Assembly (NCBI GenBank): GCA_024362935.1
Contig: JANCRA010000028.1
Span: 4,314,501-4,378,500 of the forward strand
Direction of reading: 5' to 3'
Source: Setophaga petechia
Taxonomy: Eukaryota; Chordata; Aves; Passeriformes; Parulidae
DNA: 64,000 nt
In this document: piece by piece, positions 44,501-57,553 of the stretch
How the letters are laid out: each line of letters starts with the position of its first letter
How positions within the stretch are numbered: the stretch's first letter is position 1
Position numbers and translations under genes: made by a program
Notes under the pieces: model-generated
Database searches by the model: none
Seen by the model: the letters and a program-made list of their open reading frames with translations, nothing else
What the model was told of the DNA's origin: nothing

Positions 44501-47500
44501 CATGTGCTCCCAGAGCTCTGTCTGTGGGTGATGGTTTGCATTTGTTCCCTGCTGTGCAGGAACTCGCTGTGCAGGAACAAGCAGTACTGCAAGAGAGTGG
44601 CCTCCCTGCAGGAGGATGTGCATGCCTTGGTGCAGAGACTGGTCAAGAAAGCCTGCAAGCACACTGACTCTGCAGTGGCTCTCTACTACTTCAGGTGAGC
44701 ATTCACAAGGAGCTCCTCTACTGATGCTGTGACATCTGAGCAGGTGTGATGTTGTGTGTTAAGAAGTCTGGGGAGCAAGAACCTTTCAGAGGGCTTCATA
44801 CCAGCATCTGTGTCTTACATAAGGACTAGTCAGTCCTGGCAGTATGAAGCATTTTCAAATGTGTCTATTTTTTGGTGATTGTCTTTTATAGCTTCCGTGA
44901 TACATAAATGGTCTGGTACAGAGCTGCTGCTGCTGGTGGAAAATGCTTTCTTGAGGCTTCCTCTGGGAGTAATGCAGTGTGTGTGCTTCAGTGGGGGGGA
45001 TGAGTGTATTTCCTAATTAACCTGTAATGATTGTTCTTTAAATGCAGTGTTTACTGTTTACTGTCTCCATGATAGCACAATGAGAGCAATAGCCATCGAG
45101 TCCTTACTGTACATGCCAGTTCTCCTTTCCTGTAGAAATAGAGGAAAATTAGGATAAGCCAGATACATATTTGTTAGAAAGATGAGTGATCTTGCTGTTC
45201 TGTGGTGTAGAAAGGAGTGTTATTTACCAGCAGGCTCTCTTGTGACATGCAGCCAGTTTCACAAGGACTTTCATGCTCAATCTGAGATTTTTCAGCTCAG
45301 CTGTGTGTGCAGTGGGGACCATGTTGCATCGTCAATCCGGTGCCATTGGACATTGTTGGCTCTGCAGCACATCTCCCCCAGGGCTGTGCAGGAATCATGG
45401 TACTTCTGCCAACATGGGGCTGGCTGTGTGTGCAGTATGGTTCCCTGACAGCTTCCCAGCAGCACCCACTAAATACTGCATTTTCCACAAGCACAGGTCT
45501 GCATGCCCTCCCAGTGGAGAGTTCTCCAGCCTGAGTTCTCCAGCACATGGCAGCTGAGGCTGAGGCCATGCTGCAGCACTGGCTGAGCTGTGCAGGCTCA
45601 GAAATCCTGGGCAAGGTGCAGAACTCCTCCAGCAGTGCCAGTCAAAAGCATGAGCTTGAGGAAACCAGGCTGACAGTGGGGATATCTGACTGTGATGACA
45701 CATAATGAAATGATTCAGCTGTAACCATCTTTGCTACAGAGTAAGCTGCCCGTGCCTCTTGGCTTTAGGTAGCTTCACTGTGGCACTGTGGTAACTGCTG
45801 TGTTCTCCCCTTTTCTTTTATAGTGCCTCATTGTACCTGCTCAAAGTGTTGAAAGGAAACACATCCTCAACTGCTCCTCCCCCTGAGTCTAAGAAACAGA
45901 GTGACAAAGCAAAGCAGGCATGTCAGGTAAGACATGAGGCTGCTCCTGAGGGTGTGTTTTTGCCAGTAAAGCTGCATTACCTGGTTTTGCAGGTGGGCCT
46001 TCCTTGTTCATTGTCACTGGGCCTGCTGCTTGCAGGTGCCTGTCCACCTGATTTCCATGGCACTGCAAAGTTCCCCATCCCTTTCTGGCCCTCACACTCC
46101 TGGCTTTCACCCTTTCCTGCCTGCTTGCCCATAGGCACAGGGGCTGCTGATTCAGTGGATCCAGGTTGATGTCCAAAGAAGCCTCATGTGTATTTATGCT
46201 TTCTCCTCCCTGATTTGCTGTTTTTTTCCATTAAACTCCTGGCAGTCACTCTTGAGTTTTTTCCAGAGGCTGCTGAGGAGCTGGAAGACACACAACAGTG
46301 GTGGATGAGAGTAAACTCCTATTCCCCTGAGGTTTGGGCTAAGGTGAAGGGTGAAGAGTGTTTGGAGCAGCCCTGATTTCAGTGGTAGTTGTTTGAAGGG
46401 AGACTTCATCTGATTGTGCTGCAGGTGTCCATTACTAGGAGACCTCAGTCTGATCCCCTTTCACCCACTGTCTCTGCTGCATTTCACAGGTCTCAGAGGA
46501 GGTGACCCTTTATACTGGGCAGCCCACTCCAGTCACCTCCTAGAAACTCAGCAAGCAGTGTCTCAGTCTCAGCAGCTCACCCTGGCCTTGCCTCTGAGCC
46601 CCTCACACTGAGCACAGGAATTAGTGCCTTCATCTTGCTGATGTCTTGTGGGGTGGAAAAATAAACAGGGCTCCCTTATGGAAATTAACACACATGGAAG
46701 TATTGCTGGAGGCTGAAAGGACAGCCAGTGTTTGTAGGGCTTAAGGAGAGGTGGAGGGTGTTAATCCAAGTGGCTCCTGTGCAGTGCTGGGCCTTTTGTG
46801 AAAGAAAAACAAAATGGGAGATCTGGGGGTAATATAAACAACATAGTTGACTTTGAGGCTAGAGTGAGGCAAGCCTCACAGCATCCTTGTGCAGTTTCAC
46901 AGGGAAGCCTCTTATTCCAGTGGGAGCAGAGCTCTGGTGCTGGCCAGGCAGGGACAGAGCCAGCAGCTGACATGAGCTGCCAGTTTGAGGGAAATGACAG
47001 CTCAGTTCATGTCATGCTGCTGGTGCTGACTGACATTGGGTTGAGGCCAGGGAGGTTTTGCAGGGGGGAGCCAGAGACAGAGGTGTTGTGTGTTTCCAGT
47101 GAGCTGTGCTTTGTGAGCATAATTTGGTGCTTTTTAATAAGCAGGAAAGTGGAACTAGAGCAGGCACTAGGATGCAGTAGCCAAATTTATGGAAAAACTA
47201 TAGAAGAATTTTTTTTCAGTAAATACATGCATGGAAGGAGAAATCTTTTCCCTCCAGATGTGTGTGCTAAGTAGAGACACTCACCTAGAAAAACTGAGGT
47301 CATATTTCAATACCCATCTTCCTTGTTCCACTTTAGCCAGTGCTCAGCTGCAGCAGCACTGGGAGTTTGACCTGAGAACAGGACACCACATTAACTTGGA
47401 TTTAGATTTCCACGAGGCTGTTGAAAAGTTCCTTGGGCAAAGGTTCACTGCTGTGAAGATCACATCTTTTTCCTCCTGGGCCCTAATTTGTCACTGTTCC

Positions 47501-49872
47501 CAAGGAGCAGTACTTCCCTGGCAGTATGAGAGCAGTCAGGAATGTTGGGATGCAGTGCTCCACACTTGGCTCTTCTGTGACTCCTGTTTGTTTAGATCCA
47601 TGTAGCCTGAGCAGCTTGCTGTGTGTCTGGGATGCTTGTTCCCCACCAGAGGGGGATATTGGAGCATGGACACAGTTTTGGGATTGCTGGATCCCTGATC
47701 AGGGCTAGGGCTTGTCTGCTGAGTACTTGGGAGTCCTGGACATAGGTGCTGAGTGTGTGTAGATACAGATATGTACACACACTAAAATATACAGGTAAAA
47801 GTAGCTCCTCAGCTGAAAACAAACACCATGTGCACAGCCCAGCTACTGCAGGATGGGCTTGCAGTGCCCTGTGAGCTTTGTGTACTGGACATGCCAACCA
47901 CAAAGCCAGAGCACAGCCCCCACACTGCATGGAGTGTGTGTAGTCCTGCTAGGAACCTGTGCTGCCCTTCAGTGACAAGGTCACATGGCTGTCAGTGCCT
48001 GGGAGAGCATATTTGGGACCCACTTGGCTGTTTATTCATGGTTCTGTGTCATATCTCAAGCATAACTAGTTGCTGGGAAAACCTCCTAGAACTGATGAAA
48101 ATTGATTTATTCATTGTTAGTGATTCATTCATGTGTTTCACTGGAAATGTTTTTATTTTGTTTTCTTCCCTCCAGCTTTTGAACCCAGGCTGTCTGAATG
48201 TGAAGAAGGTGGCTGCTGTCTATCAGCAGGCACTGACCCAGTTCCTCAGCAAAAGGAACAGTCCCCTCACATGCTCCATGTTCCATGATCTCTTCAAACG
48301 CTTCCCAGTAAGTGCTGCTGGCTCTGTTGTCTTCTGCTGGCTCCAAAGTGTGATTATAATTCTGGGCAAAGTGGGGAGAGAAGCTTCTCTGCTGTATTGC
48401 AGACTTCTGAAATTGCTGTGAGGTTCCCTTGGATTTTTATCTGCTCAGGCTCTTAGACTCAGACTCAGTTTTTATAGCAGCACTGCAGGAGGCCAGGATT
48501 TTATTTATGGTTTGGACTGGGATACTGCATGCAGAAAGCAGATGAGCAGCAGGCTGCTCTTTAAAACATAGCCTAAGAAGCTTTAAATTTTTACCAGTAT
48601 TCAAGAAAACGTGGATGAGCAAGGTTTGCACAAAGGCAAAACAGTCACCTTGTCTGAACAACCAATGCAGCTCCTGTCCAGCTCTGTTCCCACTGCATGC
48701 TCAGTTTCTCAGTTTTCTTCCAGGAGGGCTGAGGAGTGTGAACTGTAATTAAAATCTAATCTTAAAGCCTGATACTCAGACAGTGCAAGTGTCTGAAATG
48801 TTTGATGTATTTCCTGCAAGCTTGACCCAAGCCTGGGGCTGGTCTCCTCTATGAGGACAGCCAGTTTTTAAGAAACAGGCCATGGGCCTGAATGTCACAA
48901 TTCTTCAGGGGGTTTTAGGTCAGAGCAAGCTAGAGAAGGGTTTTCTCCAAACCTTGGAGAATTGATGTCTGATGTGAGGGTGGGGGGAGATGTAACTGGG
49001 ACAAGATGCTTTCAGGCTGAGGACTCCATCCAGGAGAGAGTTCTGCTTGCCAGCTTTCTTAGGGCACCAGCCCAGCATGCCTTGTACCCAAGTTTGAGAA
49101 ATGGAGGGAGAGCAGGGCTGTGTGTTGCCCACATGGACAGCAAACTTAAGATCCCATCTGCAGATTTCTAAAACCTCTAGATTCCATGTAACTGTTCCTT
49201 GTAGAATTATCTTATAAAATCACCACATCCCCATGTCTTTCTAAATACCTTCAGGGATGGTGACTCAGCCATTTCTCTGAGAAGCCTTTGCCAGGGCCTG
49301 AGAGCCCTTTCAGTGAAGAGATTGTTCCTTGCACCTCATGTAAACTTCCCCATGTGCAGCTTAAGGTTCTTTCCTTTTGTCTTATCATTTGTTCCCTGGG
49401 AGAAGAGACCAACTACACCTGGCTACAACTCAGCATGTTCTTCTTTGCCTGGGACTGGGGCTGTGCACAATGTGCACAGACACTACAGAAAGTGTCAGCC
49501 AGATGCAGACTTTAGTTTTCACTTAGCAGAACACAGGGAGTGAAAAATGCTTGCCTGATTTTTCCAGGTGAAAAGAGGTGAAGAGTTTTGCTGCTGCTTT
49601 TTGTTGTGATCAAGATTCCCCTCAGAGCTGGTGTGAAAAAAGCTGTTAATTTTCAAATAAACTGTCGCTGATTTCTGGGCATTTCTCTTTCTTGTGTCAT
49701 TTTCTTTTTACACAGGAGGCTGTGTAAAGTATAGACTGTTCTGCTTGAAAAACAAACCTGTCAGCAAACCACTAATGAGAGACTGTGTCTTTCTTTGTTA
49801 CAGATCATGTGTAAGCCATTAGTAGATACTCTGGTTGAGTTTATCACAGCAGCAGCCAGGCAACATCAGCAG
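29588..49872 (+). CDS. MYBBP1A: MYBBP1A, Myb-binding protein 1a (23 exons seen, 3' end not in window)
   Basis: MYBBP1A is a nucleolar protein that acts in rRNA transcription and processing and as a co-repressor (MYB, PGC-1alpha, NF-kB) and p53 regulator. Exons: 29588-29776, 29942-30037, 30849-30932, 31323-31397, 31811-31918, 32757-32947, 33236-33403, 33588-33705, 35053-35342, 35965-36072, 36663-36788, 37510-37713, 38346-38454, 38856-38943, 39982-40133, 40849-40938, 41552-41677, 42368-42532, 43543-43700, 44560-44694, 45824-45926, 48176-48307, 49804-49872. They join without a phase break into 1,028 codons. Diagnostic segments are FLDFFWDIAKPEQE (exon 1), the Asp/Glu-rich stretch (about residues 705-790), DDDAMMALDKNISALFAEQQ (exon 18) and KRNSPLT (exon 22). 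All follow human MYBBP1A in order as I recall it. About 200 or more C-terminal residues, including the Lys-rich nucleolar tail, are missing. An upstream in-frame ATG at 29450 exists, but 29588 fits the family N-terminus better. Confidence 0.95.
30388..30770 (-). mobile_element. CR1 LINE 3' fragment in MYBBP1A intron 2
   Basis: The minus strand encodes LWHRLPREAVAAPSLEMFKA within an open stretch of 125 codons. This is the C-terminal signature of CR1 reverse-transcriptase ORFs (LWNRLP-E-V---SLE-FK-RLD type). The plus strand shows the matching CR1 consensus-like text around TTCCAGGGATGGGGCAGCC. It is a truncated element, antisense to MYBBP1A, with no full-length ORF. Confidence 0.88.
34880..34945 (+). 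mobile_element. CR1 LINE 3' terminus in MYBBP1A intron 8
   Basis: GAGGTCCCTTCCAACCCAGG followed by CCATTCTGTGATTGTATGAT is the typical CR1 3' end with its short ATTCTATG-like tail repeats. Only the last tens of bases of the element remain. It lies about 110 bp upstream of exon 9 and abuts the 46-bp duplication that contains the splice acceptor. Confidence 0.8.
34958..35049 (+). repeat. 46-bp tandem duplication carrying the exon 9 3' splice site
   Basis: CAGTCTGAGTGTGAAGTTGC starts at 34958 and again at 35004; the two 46-bp units are identical, and the pattern resumes with CAGTCT at 35050, the real acceptor. Each unit ends in a TGACC...TGTTTTTCAG pyrimidine tract and AG, so there are three consecutive AG/TCT junctions at 46-bp spacing in front of MYBBP1A exon 9. 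Confidence 0.95.
41552..42532 (+). CDS. MYBBP1A: MYBBP1A exons 17-18, acidic domain and adjoining basic helix
   Basis: Exons 17 (41552-41677) and 18 (42368-42532), with the end of exon 16, encode the long Asp/Glu/Ser tract typical of the protein (EEGSEDSSDEDNTDSEDEEN), then DDDAMMALDKNISALFAEQQ, then a Lys/Arg-rich predicted helix (QAKKDEKDRMRKEKILRRDF). The acidic tract contains many potential casein kinase 2 sites (S/D/E runs). The intron 17 acceptor (CTAAAAACAAAAG) has a poor pyrimidine tract, although the protein continuity is clear. Confidence 0.9.
45927..48175 (+). other. MYBBP1A intron 21 (2.2 kb)
   Basis: This is the longest complete intron of the gene in the window, with donor GTAAGA and acceptor TCCAG. 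No exon or clear mobile element was recognised inside. Confidence 0.7.
49190..49445 (-). mobile_element. CR1 LINE fragment in MYBBP1A intron 22
   Basis: The plus strand reads as the reverse of a CR1 element: CAGGGATGGTGACTCAGCC, then GAGAGCCCTTTCAGTGAAGA, then CTTATCATTTGTTCCCTGGG and AGAGACCAACTACACCTGGC. These blocks are in the order and spacing of the avian CR1 3' region. The copy is diverged and truncated, antisense to MYBBP1A. Confidence 0.85.
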
Positions 49873-51796
49873 GTAAGAATGAAAGTAAACAAACAAAGCT
49901 GTATAACAGTCAATCAGAGAAGTAACTTAAACATGGCAGCTCAGGTGATTTTTAATATTTTTATAATGTGCTTTTAGGACTGCCCAGTTTTGGAAGTGGC
50001 TTTTGCAAATACTGCCTTGCTGCTTCAGGGGTGTGAAGCTGTGGAAGTGCCACACAATATATCCACAGTCATGGGGGTTCTTTGGTAGCATCTCCTTCAA
50101 AAACTGCCTGCAGCTCTCAGGGCTGAGGCCTGATTGTGGTAGGGGTTGACTGCAGTTGCTTATTCCTTGATTACCTCCTTGGTAAGATGTTCCTTGGTAT
50201 TAGTGGAGTTTGCCTTAGTCCCTGCCTCCTCATGCTACCTCGAGGTCAGGTTCTTGTGTCTGTTGTCTTTGCTATCTGTCCTGCATTTTGAAGTCTGTGT
50301 GCTGCTGGATTTAGTTGAAAACCACCTGTACCACAGATCTGATTTTTGATGGTTGGTTGCCTATGCCTGGCTAACACAAAATTAGTGGAGCCTTATCAAT
50401 AAAACATTGCAGGGTGAGTGCACAGCTCAGTGTTCTGGAGCAGGGAATGAGGCCTGTCTGGATTTTCCCTGCACTGGGGGGGCCTTCCACACAGTTAATA
50501 ACCAAAACCCCTCTGGGCCAGTAGCACTGTCTCAAACTTTCCCACCCCCCAGCTGTACCCTGTGTCTGTCCCCTGCAGAAGTGCATCCTAGATTGATCTG
50601 CCTGTGTCATAAATAGCTCTTTTATTGTTTCTGATCATTGGAGGGAATGTGAAGGGGTAGGTATGTGTTCACAGTAGGGTTGCATTACATTGTCAGTGTT
50701 AATTGCAGTTCAGACTGTTCTACCCAACAGGAATGGCTTTGGTTTAAAAAAGACCCAAAAAAAAAAAAAGAGTGAATTGAGCTATTAATAATTTCCGTGG
50801 ATGGTAATAAGGATGTGTTACACAAACAACAAATTAATTGTAAGGCACATACTTGATCCCATCCTCAGGAGACCAGAACAGCATCCCAAGCAGACAGCTC
50901 CATTATGTGGAGCTTCCATTATCCTTGTCTCTCCACAGGGAATAGCATTCTCCTTCTTCCAGGGCTTCCACCAAGCTGCTCAGGCTTTGTTTGCAGAGCC
51001 TGTTTGCCTGTGGGTGGGAGGAGTAGGGGAGGACATGTGGAGTGTGTGGGAGCTGGGCACAGAACATGGAAATACTGCTGTTCAAACAAAGGCACATGGA
51101 GAGTGAGCAGGAAAGCCTGTGCAGCTTGGAGTTGCAGCTTTACATTTTTTACACATTGCTTCCTTTTCAGGAATTTTGGCTTCCCAGCATCAAATGTCCA
51201 ATTTGTCAGGTCTTCAGTTAAATTTTTTAACTGATTCTCAATGCAAATGTGTTTTGGTGGTATCCTAGTGGGTAGGGTCGGAGTCAGGCTAGGGGGGTAT
51301 AAATGGCAAAGTGATGTGGGTAAAGCAGGGGGGTAACTTCTCCCTGGCAGCCTCAGGGAAAATGAGGTGGAAGGACACAGCTTCCAAAAGGGCTGCACTA
51401 ACTCAAGGGTCCTGAAAACACCAAAGCTCTCATGATACTCTGAATTTGGCCAGCCCTGATGACTGAGAGGCAAGTGGGATGATCTTCCACTTTCAGCCCT
51501 GATTATTGGCTTATAATCATTAAACTAGCTTAGTCCCAGGGACTGGAGGCTTAATTCCTGTTCTAACACTTCTCTTGTTAGTGCTGATTGTTCTGGGTAT
51601 GGCTGCTGCATCTGGGACAGCTGATCCCACTGGGATTCTGATTTCCTGGCTGTGCAGAGAGCTTCAGCAGGGTGTCCCAGGGCCACAGCAGCTGGGGAGA
51701 GCCCTGCTCTGCACAGAAGGTGGAGGCTCAGCTCTGGGCAGGTGTTTTGTGTTGGCCTCATCACAAACCCTGGGGCTCTGGGCCAGCAGGGCTGCT

Positions 51797-51828
51797 GGCC
51801 ACTGTCCCTGCCGGCCACTGTCCCTGCC
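51797..51828. repeat. 16-bp perfect tandem duplication
   Basis: GGCCACTGTCCCTGCC occurs twice head to tail. Confidence 0.9.
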
Positions 51829-54800
51829 AGCCTGGGGGAGGAGGAGATGCACCTTCAGGGTGAGCTTTAAGGTAGTTGTAAATAAAATGAAAATGATTTG
51901 TGAAGAGGATGTGAGGGGCTGTTCCTTCCTCCTCACCCCATATACCTGGAAGTTTGTGGGAGCAGCATGGAGGCAGGGGATCTGTGCCACAGCTCCTCTC
52001 AGCCAGACTGGTCCCTCTTTTTAGAGCCTCTTAGTAAGATCTTGTGCCCAGCTCTTACTTTGAGAAGCTCTGCTCTTGCTGGGGCCTCTAGTGTAAAGTT
52101 AAACTTGGTCATTGATTCCCCTGACCAGCCTGGCTGAGGTGGTTTTGTGTACAGCAAGGCTGGAGTCTGGCTAAGAAACAGCAAACCTGGACTGTGTGTG
52201 CCCTGCTCTTCCTGTGCCTGCTGCAGGTCTGTCAGACTCAGTTCTGGGCAGAGGTGGCAGAGAGGATCCTGTGGGAAGTGCAGGAGCCATTCAGATGCTG
52301 CTCAGCTTGGGGAGGAGCAGCCTGGCCTCTCCAGCCCAGCCATTTGTCCTGGGATCCTCCCTCCCTGCCTGCTGCCCAGGTGTTCCTGCATTGACACCAC
52401 AAAATGGGACATGAGGGTGATTGGCTGAACTTCCCTTGCACACACAGTTTTTTTCCCCCCTTTTGCCATGTGAACTTTAACTTCAGTCAGTTCACTTACA
52501 GCAGAGGGACAGTCTGTTCAGGGGCAGGAGTGTCTGGCTGAAAGCTGGGATTTATTTCATCAGAGGCAGTGCTCATTATCATGAAATTACAGCTTCTGTG
52601 AAGTCAGTACAAGAATATTGTAAAGGAGAGAACAATCTCATACAAAAGTGAGCTGTTGGCTGTAGCTGATGACCCAGGTAACTGTGTCTTGCACTGCTGC
52701 AGCCTTTCTGTGCATCCTGTGTCCCTGTAAAACCTGGAGAGCAGCAGACCCTCAGTGGCAGTGCTGTGTCTTTACAAGCAGAGGTGTTTGCAGCTACTGG
52801 CTGGGTGTTCCATGTCTTTGTGGGAGCTACTTTCCTTTGGCCTGGCTGTTTGCTGTAGAGTTGGGTGTTTTGGAGATATTCCAAGGTTGCATCTTGATGC
52901 AGAATTTAGCAAAAGAAAAGGAAGCTTTAAGACTTCAGCTGGTGTGACTGACACTGTCAGCCCTTTCCCTCTGACACTGTTCCTACATGCCTAAAGGAGC
53001 AGTGAGGTTGTTCAGCTCCATGCTGAAGTAATTTATGAGATAAAACAACACTTTAGGGGGGTGAGAGCTCTCAAGGCAGTTTTCAGTGTGGCTCACAGTG
53101 ATTGGGTTGGTTTTCTTAGCAGTAAGCTCAACTTGTGTAACAAGTTTTAAACTGGAAAGGTGAATTTGCAGTGGTCTTACTGGGACTGAAGCTTGTACCT
53201 GTGGCCAAGTTCTGCTCCTCTGATGTTACTCCTGGGGCACAGATGCCTGCAGGAGACAGAAATGCAGCAGTTTCCCTGGAAAAGAGAAGAGATGGAGAGA
53301 TGGGTGTGGTTTGTGAATGGGGAAACAAAGGCAAGGGATGTTTTAACCAGGGAAGGGGGGTTGTCATCCCTCCCTGAATTCATTTATTGCCTGTTTAAAC
53401 CTCTACAGCAGAAAGATACAAAATGTGTGTGAGAGTGGGTCTGCAAAACCACCTTGTTCCAGGCAGTTCATGCTTCTCAGCTGGGCTTCTCAGCCCTTGT
53501 GGGGCCACCCTGGCTGCAGGACCCTCTGCTAGCTCAGATGCATTGTGCCTGTGGCAGCTGCTGCTCAGAATGCTCAGTGATATTGGCTGGCCTGTTTTCA
53601 AACTCTGCCTTTCTTCAAGTGGGAAGTTTTAAGTCCCAAACATGCCTGTGTGAAGGTTAAAATGCTTCAGGCTTTAAAAAAAACAGTGTTTGGTTGTCAC
53701 TTATTTATTGAACTGAGAAATCTGGTGGGGTTTGTGATGCTTTGGGTGGGTTTTTTGGTTTGTTTTCTTTTGTTTGTGGGCTTTTTAATTTTGTTTTTGT
53801 TTTTTTTTTCCTACAGTAGCAGTTGGGATGTCTTTCACAAACTTTTGTTGATCCTTGCCATCCCATATGTATATTAAACCAACATATAAATTAAGGCTGT
53901 ACTTTCTTCTCAGAATGTGACCTGCCTCATCCCTGCTGTGTCCTTGCAGTGCTCTCAGTTGTAGAAAGAAGTGACTAGAAACTGTACAAAATCACTTGAT
54001 TGCAAGCAGCAACTGTGAAGCTTTTAAAGAGGACCTTTAGAGTGGGAGAAGTGCTACAAGTTAAAGTAAAAATGGGAAGAAAGAGGTAAAGAATGACTTT
54101 GTAGTGCAGTCTCATCTAAGCTGTTGAATGCAGTTCTGCAGACTGAGGTTCTCAGATCCAGTCACACTGTGACCTTGTCCTTGCAGAAATGTCTCCAGTG
54201 GCAGGAGAATGGGGCCAGTGCCCCATGCCAGTGTTTTGGCTCATCCAGGCAGGTCTGAGGGCTTTCCCTCTCACACCAGGTGCTGCAGCAGAGTGAAGGG
54301 CAGCTGCCATTCCTGGAGGGCAGTGACCTGGCACACACTGGAGCTCTGGGTGCTCAGGCACCAGTGGCAGCTGGGGAAAGAGACCCAGGGATGACTGCTA
54401 TGGGAAAATGACACTGGAGCTTGATTGTCCCTTTGAGCTGTCCTGGTGCCAGGGACTGTGGTCAGTGTCTGGCACAGAAATCTCACTGGCAGTGCAGTTA
54501 GCCAGCAGAAAGTGTGTGGTGCTGACAGCATGGGGGGGATTGTGCTGTTTCATGGATGAGGGGTGTTCCTGTCAGCCTGATGTCCTCCACAAGCACTAAA
54601 CACATTCTCTCAAATTCTGTGTGTGAGCTAGTCCTCACTTCCTCTCTCTTAGGACAATTCATTCTTACTGCTGCAGTTGCTTTCCAGGAGACCTTGACCT
54701 TCAGATTTCCTTGTGCCTGTTTCAGTGGGTGTGGTGTTACTCTTCACTATGCACAAAAGCCTGGTTTTTCAGTTTGTGCTGATGGAGCATAAAGCAGGGA

Positions 54801-57509
54801 TCAAGATGTGTTTAATTTAATGATTATTGCATGACTCAGCTACATACCAGAACCCTCCTGAGCCTTAGGTGAGGAATGCCTTCCTGGTTTATTTTTAGCT
54901 GTGTTGGTCTGATGAGCAGAGCTACAGTAACATTTAATTCTGTAATTGTGCAGTCCTGGGCTGTTGCAGCACAAACCCCTCAGTGCTGCACTGGTAATTG
55001 TGGTGAGGTTCTCACTGCAGTATCCCCATTTATGGGGACTGGATGAGTCCATGAACAAATGTTTCTACCCTAAAAACTGTCTGTGAGTGTGAGGATCAGG
55101 TGAAGAGGGAGCAGTGTGGCTCCCTGCACTGCAGTGCCCAGCTGTGCTGCTGATGCTGCAGGCCAGGGCACCTGGCAGCTCCCAGCTGGAGCACAGCCTC
55201 TCTGGAAGCCTGGCCTGGAGCAGCTGTGCCCTCAGAGCTCCAGCTTGTTGGCCAGCAGTATTGGAACCAGTTTGGAAATGAGCACTAATAAATGAAAATG
55301 ACTGCTGCCAGGGGTAAGGTGCTGTCTCCATCTTGCTCATGGCAGACACTTAAAACCTCTTTTAGTGTGAAATTTTTTCCATGGGTTTAAAGAAATGGTT
55401 TCATATTCATCCCTTGTTCTTTTCCTTTGGGAAAGGCACTGGCAGTGCACACATAACTCAATTGCTGAGAGCCTCTGCAATTACTTTTGCACTGTGGTCA
55501 CACATCCATTTGAATACATTCCTGCCTTCTTATTTACATTCAAAGCTATATTGATTGAGGATGTTGCAGTGGCTGGAAGCATAATGAGGATGTATTTGTC
55601 CATCAAGTGAGTTTATTTTCTGTGATTTGGCTGGAACTCTGCAGAGCTGATGTAAGTGCAGATCTGTCATGAAACTAATAAAAGTAATTTTACTTAGGGT
55701 GGAAATGAGAATGGGCACTGAGACAGAGTTCAAAATGTCATCTTATGTCATACAGATTCATTAGTATTTCAGAATGTGTTTTTATAAAGCTGTCTGTGTC
55801 AAGGAACCCTTTAAGATCTATCTGATAGAGTGTGTATTTTAGGTAAGTTGCTAATTAATCTTGGTGCTTTGGCAGTCTCCCCAAAGGGATCAAACATTAT
55901 ATAGACAGAATTTTACAGAACTGAATCAGGTCTGTGCCAGAGCTGCCATCACCAGAAGAGTAAAATATGATCCCAAATTCCTGCCAAAGAGGTCTTGGCT
56001 GGTTGACAGTTGTCCTTCTGAACAGTTTATGTTCTATGTAAAACATCTAAGTTAAAAATTAATTAAACTTTAATACAGCAAGAGCAGTGAAAGTGCTGCA
56101 AAGCCTCAGAAGCCAGCACCCCTCTGTGTGAGTGTTTGGGAGTATTTCACTTCCTGCTGGGGGAGATGAATGGATCCCCACATTAATGCACCATGCCCTG
56201 CCTGTGTGCTCACAGATAGCTGCCAGCAGGTAGCAGAGGAAGAGCTTGTTAGGGAACATTTTGCATAAGCTGTTACTAAAAATGAAGCAAAATAAACCTC
56301 CCCAGATAAGAACCAGCCCCAGTTCAGCTGTACCTCCTCTGCATGAGGAATGAGCACTGAGCTGGGAGAGCTGAGCCATGGGCCATGAGTGAAGGGCCCC
56401 CTGACCTCAGAGCCTCCTCTGTCCTTGGCACAGGTCCCTGTGCTGTGTCCTCTCTCAGGTGTCACTGTGGGCACCTTCAGCAGTGAATTGTCCCCAGGCA
56501 CTGAGATCCAGGGGATGCAGTGCTGGAGAGGCTGCTGCCTGTCAAATCCATCCTTTTCATCTTCCTTGGGTCAGGATGTGCCCTCTCCTCAATAAAAAGA
56601 AATCATTTGCAGCTGGAAAATCTGTGTCAAGCTGACAAGCTTTGGCTGCAGTCAGTGTCCTGTTCCTGTTTTTGTTTTGTGTAAGGGGATGGTCAAGCAG
56701 GGTCTGTGTTTAGAAGGTGAAGCTGAACTATGGGTGGGCTCCTGGGCATTTTTGATCTATTTCATCACAAGCCAGCAAAGCCCTGTGACATGAGCCAGCT
56801 CTAGATATGCAAACTGTCCACTGAAGTGGAAGGGGAAGCAGTTGAATGCTTAAATGCTTTGCTGGGTCAGAGCCAGAGTGCTCTACATTTTTGTATTTAG
56901 TTCCCAGACCTCTAGGATGGTTGTGCATGTGGATTATTGCATCCCAACCTTGCATTTTTGAGAGTGTTTCTTGCAGTGGGATTGCACAGAAAGAACATTT
57001 TCCTTTGATGAGCAGGAGAACATTGACAGCATCTATAAATAGTCTCTGATGTTCTTTGGAAAGGTGTCTCCCTGAGGAATTGCTTTCTAAGCTGTGTTTC
57101 TCTCTGACTTGTGTGAGATGGTTGAAAATTTTAAAAGGTGTGTTTACATTTTACAGGTCCTCCTGACTGCATTTAAAGCTGAGTGCTCAAAATCCCATGG
57201 CATGAGTTTTCACTTGTATTTGCATTGAGAACTTGCTGTGTTTGTGGTGTATTTCAGTTTAATGTGGGACCCCTGTCACTGAACCTGCAGGGTCTCTTGG
57301 GAGCATCCTACATGTTGTGAGCTGTTTATTTTTGTTTATTTTCCCTTCATACAGGTTTGTTGTTGTTGTACTTCTTTTTGGCTTTTAATGGCCTCTGTCT
57401 TTTGCCAGAAGTGTCAGACACTTGTCTGCATTGCCCACAAACAAATCCATAGTGATACCAGCATTAATTGACTGGCACAGAGACACTGCCCTCAGTGTAG
57501 CACAAGCAG

Positions 57510-57553
57510 AACATGAAAAAGCTTCTGTGAGCATGAAAAAGCTTCTGTTTGCC
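57510..57553. repeat. 22-bp tandem duplication
   Basis: GCATGAAAAAGCTTCTGT is repeated with a period of about 22 bp (near 57512 and 57534). Confidence 0.75.

Noticed and set aside
52194..52394. ORF with FWAEVAERILWEVQE as MYBBP1A exon 24
   Set aside because: There is slight resemblance to the human region around EWKQLMGQVLAKVTE and an upstream CAG, but no donor follows in a sensible place and the rest of the ORF does not match.
55861..56055. ORF containing YRQNFTELNQVCARAAITRR
   Set aside because: It is preceded by GGCAG and has a protein-like composition, but I recognise no family, and it does not fit the missing MYBBP1A sequence. Kept only as an unexplained ORF.
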